A DNA stretch of 64,000 nt from assembly GCA_902522385.1 (NCBI GenBank), contig CABYVK010000003.1, forward strand, positions 1 through 64,000, in the 5' to 3' direction. The position numbers and the translations under genes are program-made. Of this stretch, positions 63,351-64,000 are shown piece by piece. Position 1 is the first letter of the stretch. Each line of letters starts with the position of its first letter. Under the pieces are notes generated by a model. The model had not been told where the DNA came from and made no database searches. It worked only from the letters and a program-made list of their open reading frames with translations. The stretch is from an uncultured Pelagibacteraceae bacterium. GTDB lineage: Bacteria; Pseudomonadota; Alphaproteobacteria; Pelagibacterales; Pelagibacteraceae.

Positions 63351-64000
63351 TTATTTGATATGTAATTCCTTACTCATATTACAAAATAATTCACTTCCAT
63401 TTTCAGTTACTCTTATAGCCTCTGAGGCCTCTACTCCCCAGTCACCAAATTGCATAACAGCAATCATATGAAAACAAACGTTTGGTTCTAATATTGTCAT
63501 ATCACCTTTATATATATTTAAAGTATGTTCTCCCCAATCTGGAGGATATCCAATTCCAATTGAATAACCTGTTCTTGATTTTTTCTCTATTCCATATTTA
63601 TCTAATATTTTCCAAAAAGCTTGAGCTACATCATCTGCTGTATTTCCAGGTTTGATCGCTCTAATACCTGAGTTTAAAGCTTCAATAGTTTTATTCATTG
63701 TATCTATTTTCAATTGGTCAGGCTTTCCTAGCAGAACTGTTCTAGCCATTGGAGCATGATATCTCTTGTAAACACCAGATAATTCAATAATTGTAGCCTC
63801 TCCTTCTACAAATTTGTCTTGCGTTGCTGTTAAATGCGATGCCGAGGTTCCTTTTCCAGTTGGGAGTAAAGTTGCAATGCTAGAATATTCTCCTCCAAAT
63901 TCCTCTGTACCATAAAATAAAGTCTTTTGAATTTCACCTACTGCATCGCATTGTCTAACTCCTGGATTAATAACTTCCATAGCAGTCTTCATTCCTTTTT
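63351..64000 (-). CDS. M24-family creatinase/ectoine-hydrolase-like protein (5' truncated by window)
   Basis: The frame is open to the end of the window; only the C-terminal pita-bread domain is seen. GMKTAMEVINPGVRQCDAVGEI, EFGGEYSSIATLLPTGKGTSASHL, IIELSGVYKRYHAPMARTVLLGKP and GYSIGIGYPPDWGEHTL follow the creatinase/DoeA group. The usual M24 metal ligands (Asp-x-Gly...Asp, His, Glu) are mostly replaced, so a metal-free hydrolase like creatinase is likely. Being upstream of potA, it may process the compound imported by the PotABCD transporter. Confidence 0.75.
   Translation of the reverse strand, partial: KGMKTAMEVINPGVRQCDAVGEIQKTLFYGTEEFGGEYSSIATLLPTGKGTSASHLTATQDKFVEGEATIIELSGVYKRYHAPMARTVLLGKPDQLKIDTMNKTIEALNSGIRAIKPGNTADDVAQAFWKILDKYGIEKKSRTGYSIGIGYPPDWGEHTLNIYKGDMTILEPNVCFHMIAVMQFGDWGVEASEAIRVTENGSELFCNMSKELHIK

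Noticed and set aside
1-64000. tRNA, rRNA, CRISPR, insertion sequences or prophage
   Set aside because: Almost every base is taken by housekeeping or transport genes. No transposase or integrase genes, repeat-spacer arrays or cloverleaf-like intergenic stretches were visible.

Overview
This 64-kb window is A+T-rich, extremely gene-dense chromosomal DNA (no intergenic gap above about 150 bases; genes often abut or overlap by 1-13 bases). It has no mobile elements, CRISPR arrays, rRNA or tRNA that I can see. The protein sequences (lysine/isoleucine/asparagine-rich) and the gene content fit the marine alphaproteobacterial SAR11 clade (Candidatus Pelagibacter): DmdA-like GcvT-family methyltransferase, trimethylamine monooxygenase, TMAO-type ABC transporter, DUF1989-GcvT demethylase, sarcosine-oxidase-type operon and osmolyte/polyamine ABC transporters. 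This assignment is by recognition, not by a database search.

Layout. 1-1600: end of an MTHFR-like gene and a DmdA-like methyltransferase, closed by a terminator. 1610-5665: a 36-aa membrane peptide with a Yip1-like protein, convergent with a cryptic four-gene operon (M19-like dipeptidase homologue, 553-aa unknown, DUF3726, 55-aa CxxC/CxxC protein). 5760-10758: purE-purK-GNAT, cold-shock protein, Asp/Glu racemase, two unknowns, an EamA transporter. 10769-21033: sarcosine (or N-methylglutamate) oxidase genes BDAG, divergent formate-THF ligase, a glutamine amidotransferase with an Fe-alcohol dehydrogenase, and trimethylamine monooxygenase (tmm). 21038-28693 (minus): tmoX-like binding protein, MORN protein, unknown, tmoV, fused tmoW, glpK, gpsA. 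28836-38150 (plus): tdm, a winged-helix protein, an FAD oxidoreductase, gmaS, mgsABC, a 136-aa unknown, terminator. 38275-42603: divergent Amt with a 76-aa membrane partner, 49-aa membrane peptide, type III glutamine synthetase-like GlnT, diaminopropionate ammonia-lyase-like protein. 42610-51494: photolyase, then an eight-gene minus-strand block (csaA, lysE, acnA, yfgM, bamB, cupin, zapE, yjbQ) with no gap over 2 bases. 51519-64000: argE, aldehyde dehydrogenase, agmatinase, a zinc metallopeptidase-like protein, a membrane cyclophilin, a beta-oxidation fusion, potC-potB-potD-potA and a truncated M24/creatinase-like gene.

How the genes work together. The central 30 kb looks like a nearly complete methylated-amine route: Tmm makes TMAO from TMA, TmoXVW imports TMAO, Tdm splits it to dimethylamine and a one-carbon unit transferred to THF, GmaS and MgsABC turn methylamine into gamma-glutamylmethylamide and N-methylglutamate, the BDAG oxidase could oxidise N-methylglutamate or sarcosine to methylene-THF, and Fhs links formyl-THF to formate and ATP. 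Amt and GlnT would handle ammonium. The dimethylamine-to-methylamine step (DmmDABC in roseobacters) is not in the window. The 3' end carries a polyamine-type transporter with candidate catabolic enzymes (aldehyde dehydrogenase, agmatinase family).

The most unusual items are the cryptic M19-like/553-aa/DUF3726/CxxC operon, the orphan FAD oxidoreductase and winged-helix gene inside the methylamine operon, the MORN/unknown insertion in the tmo operon, and intrinsic terminators placed directly after the two substrate-binding-protein genes.
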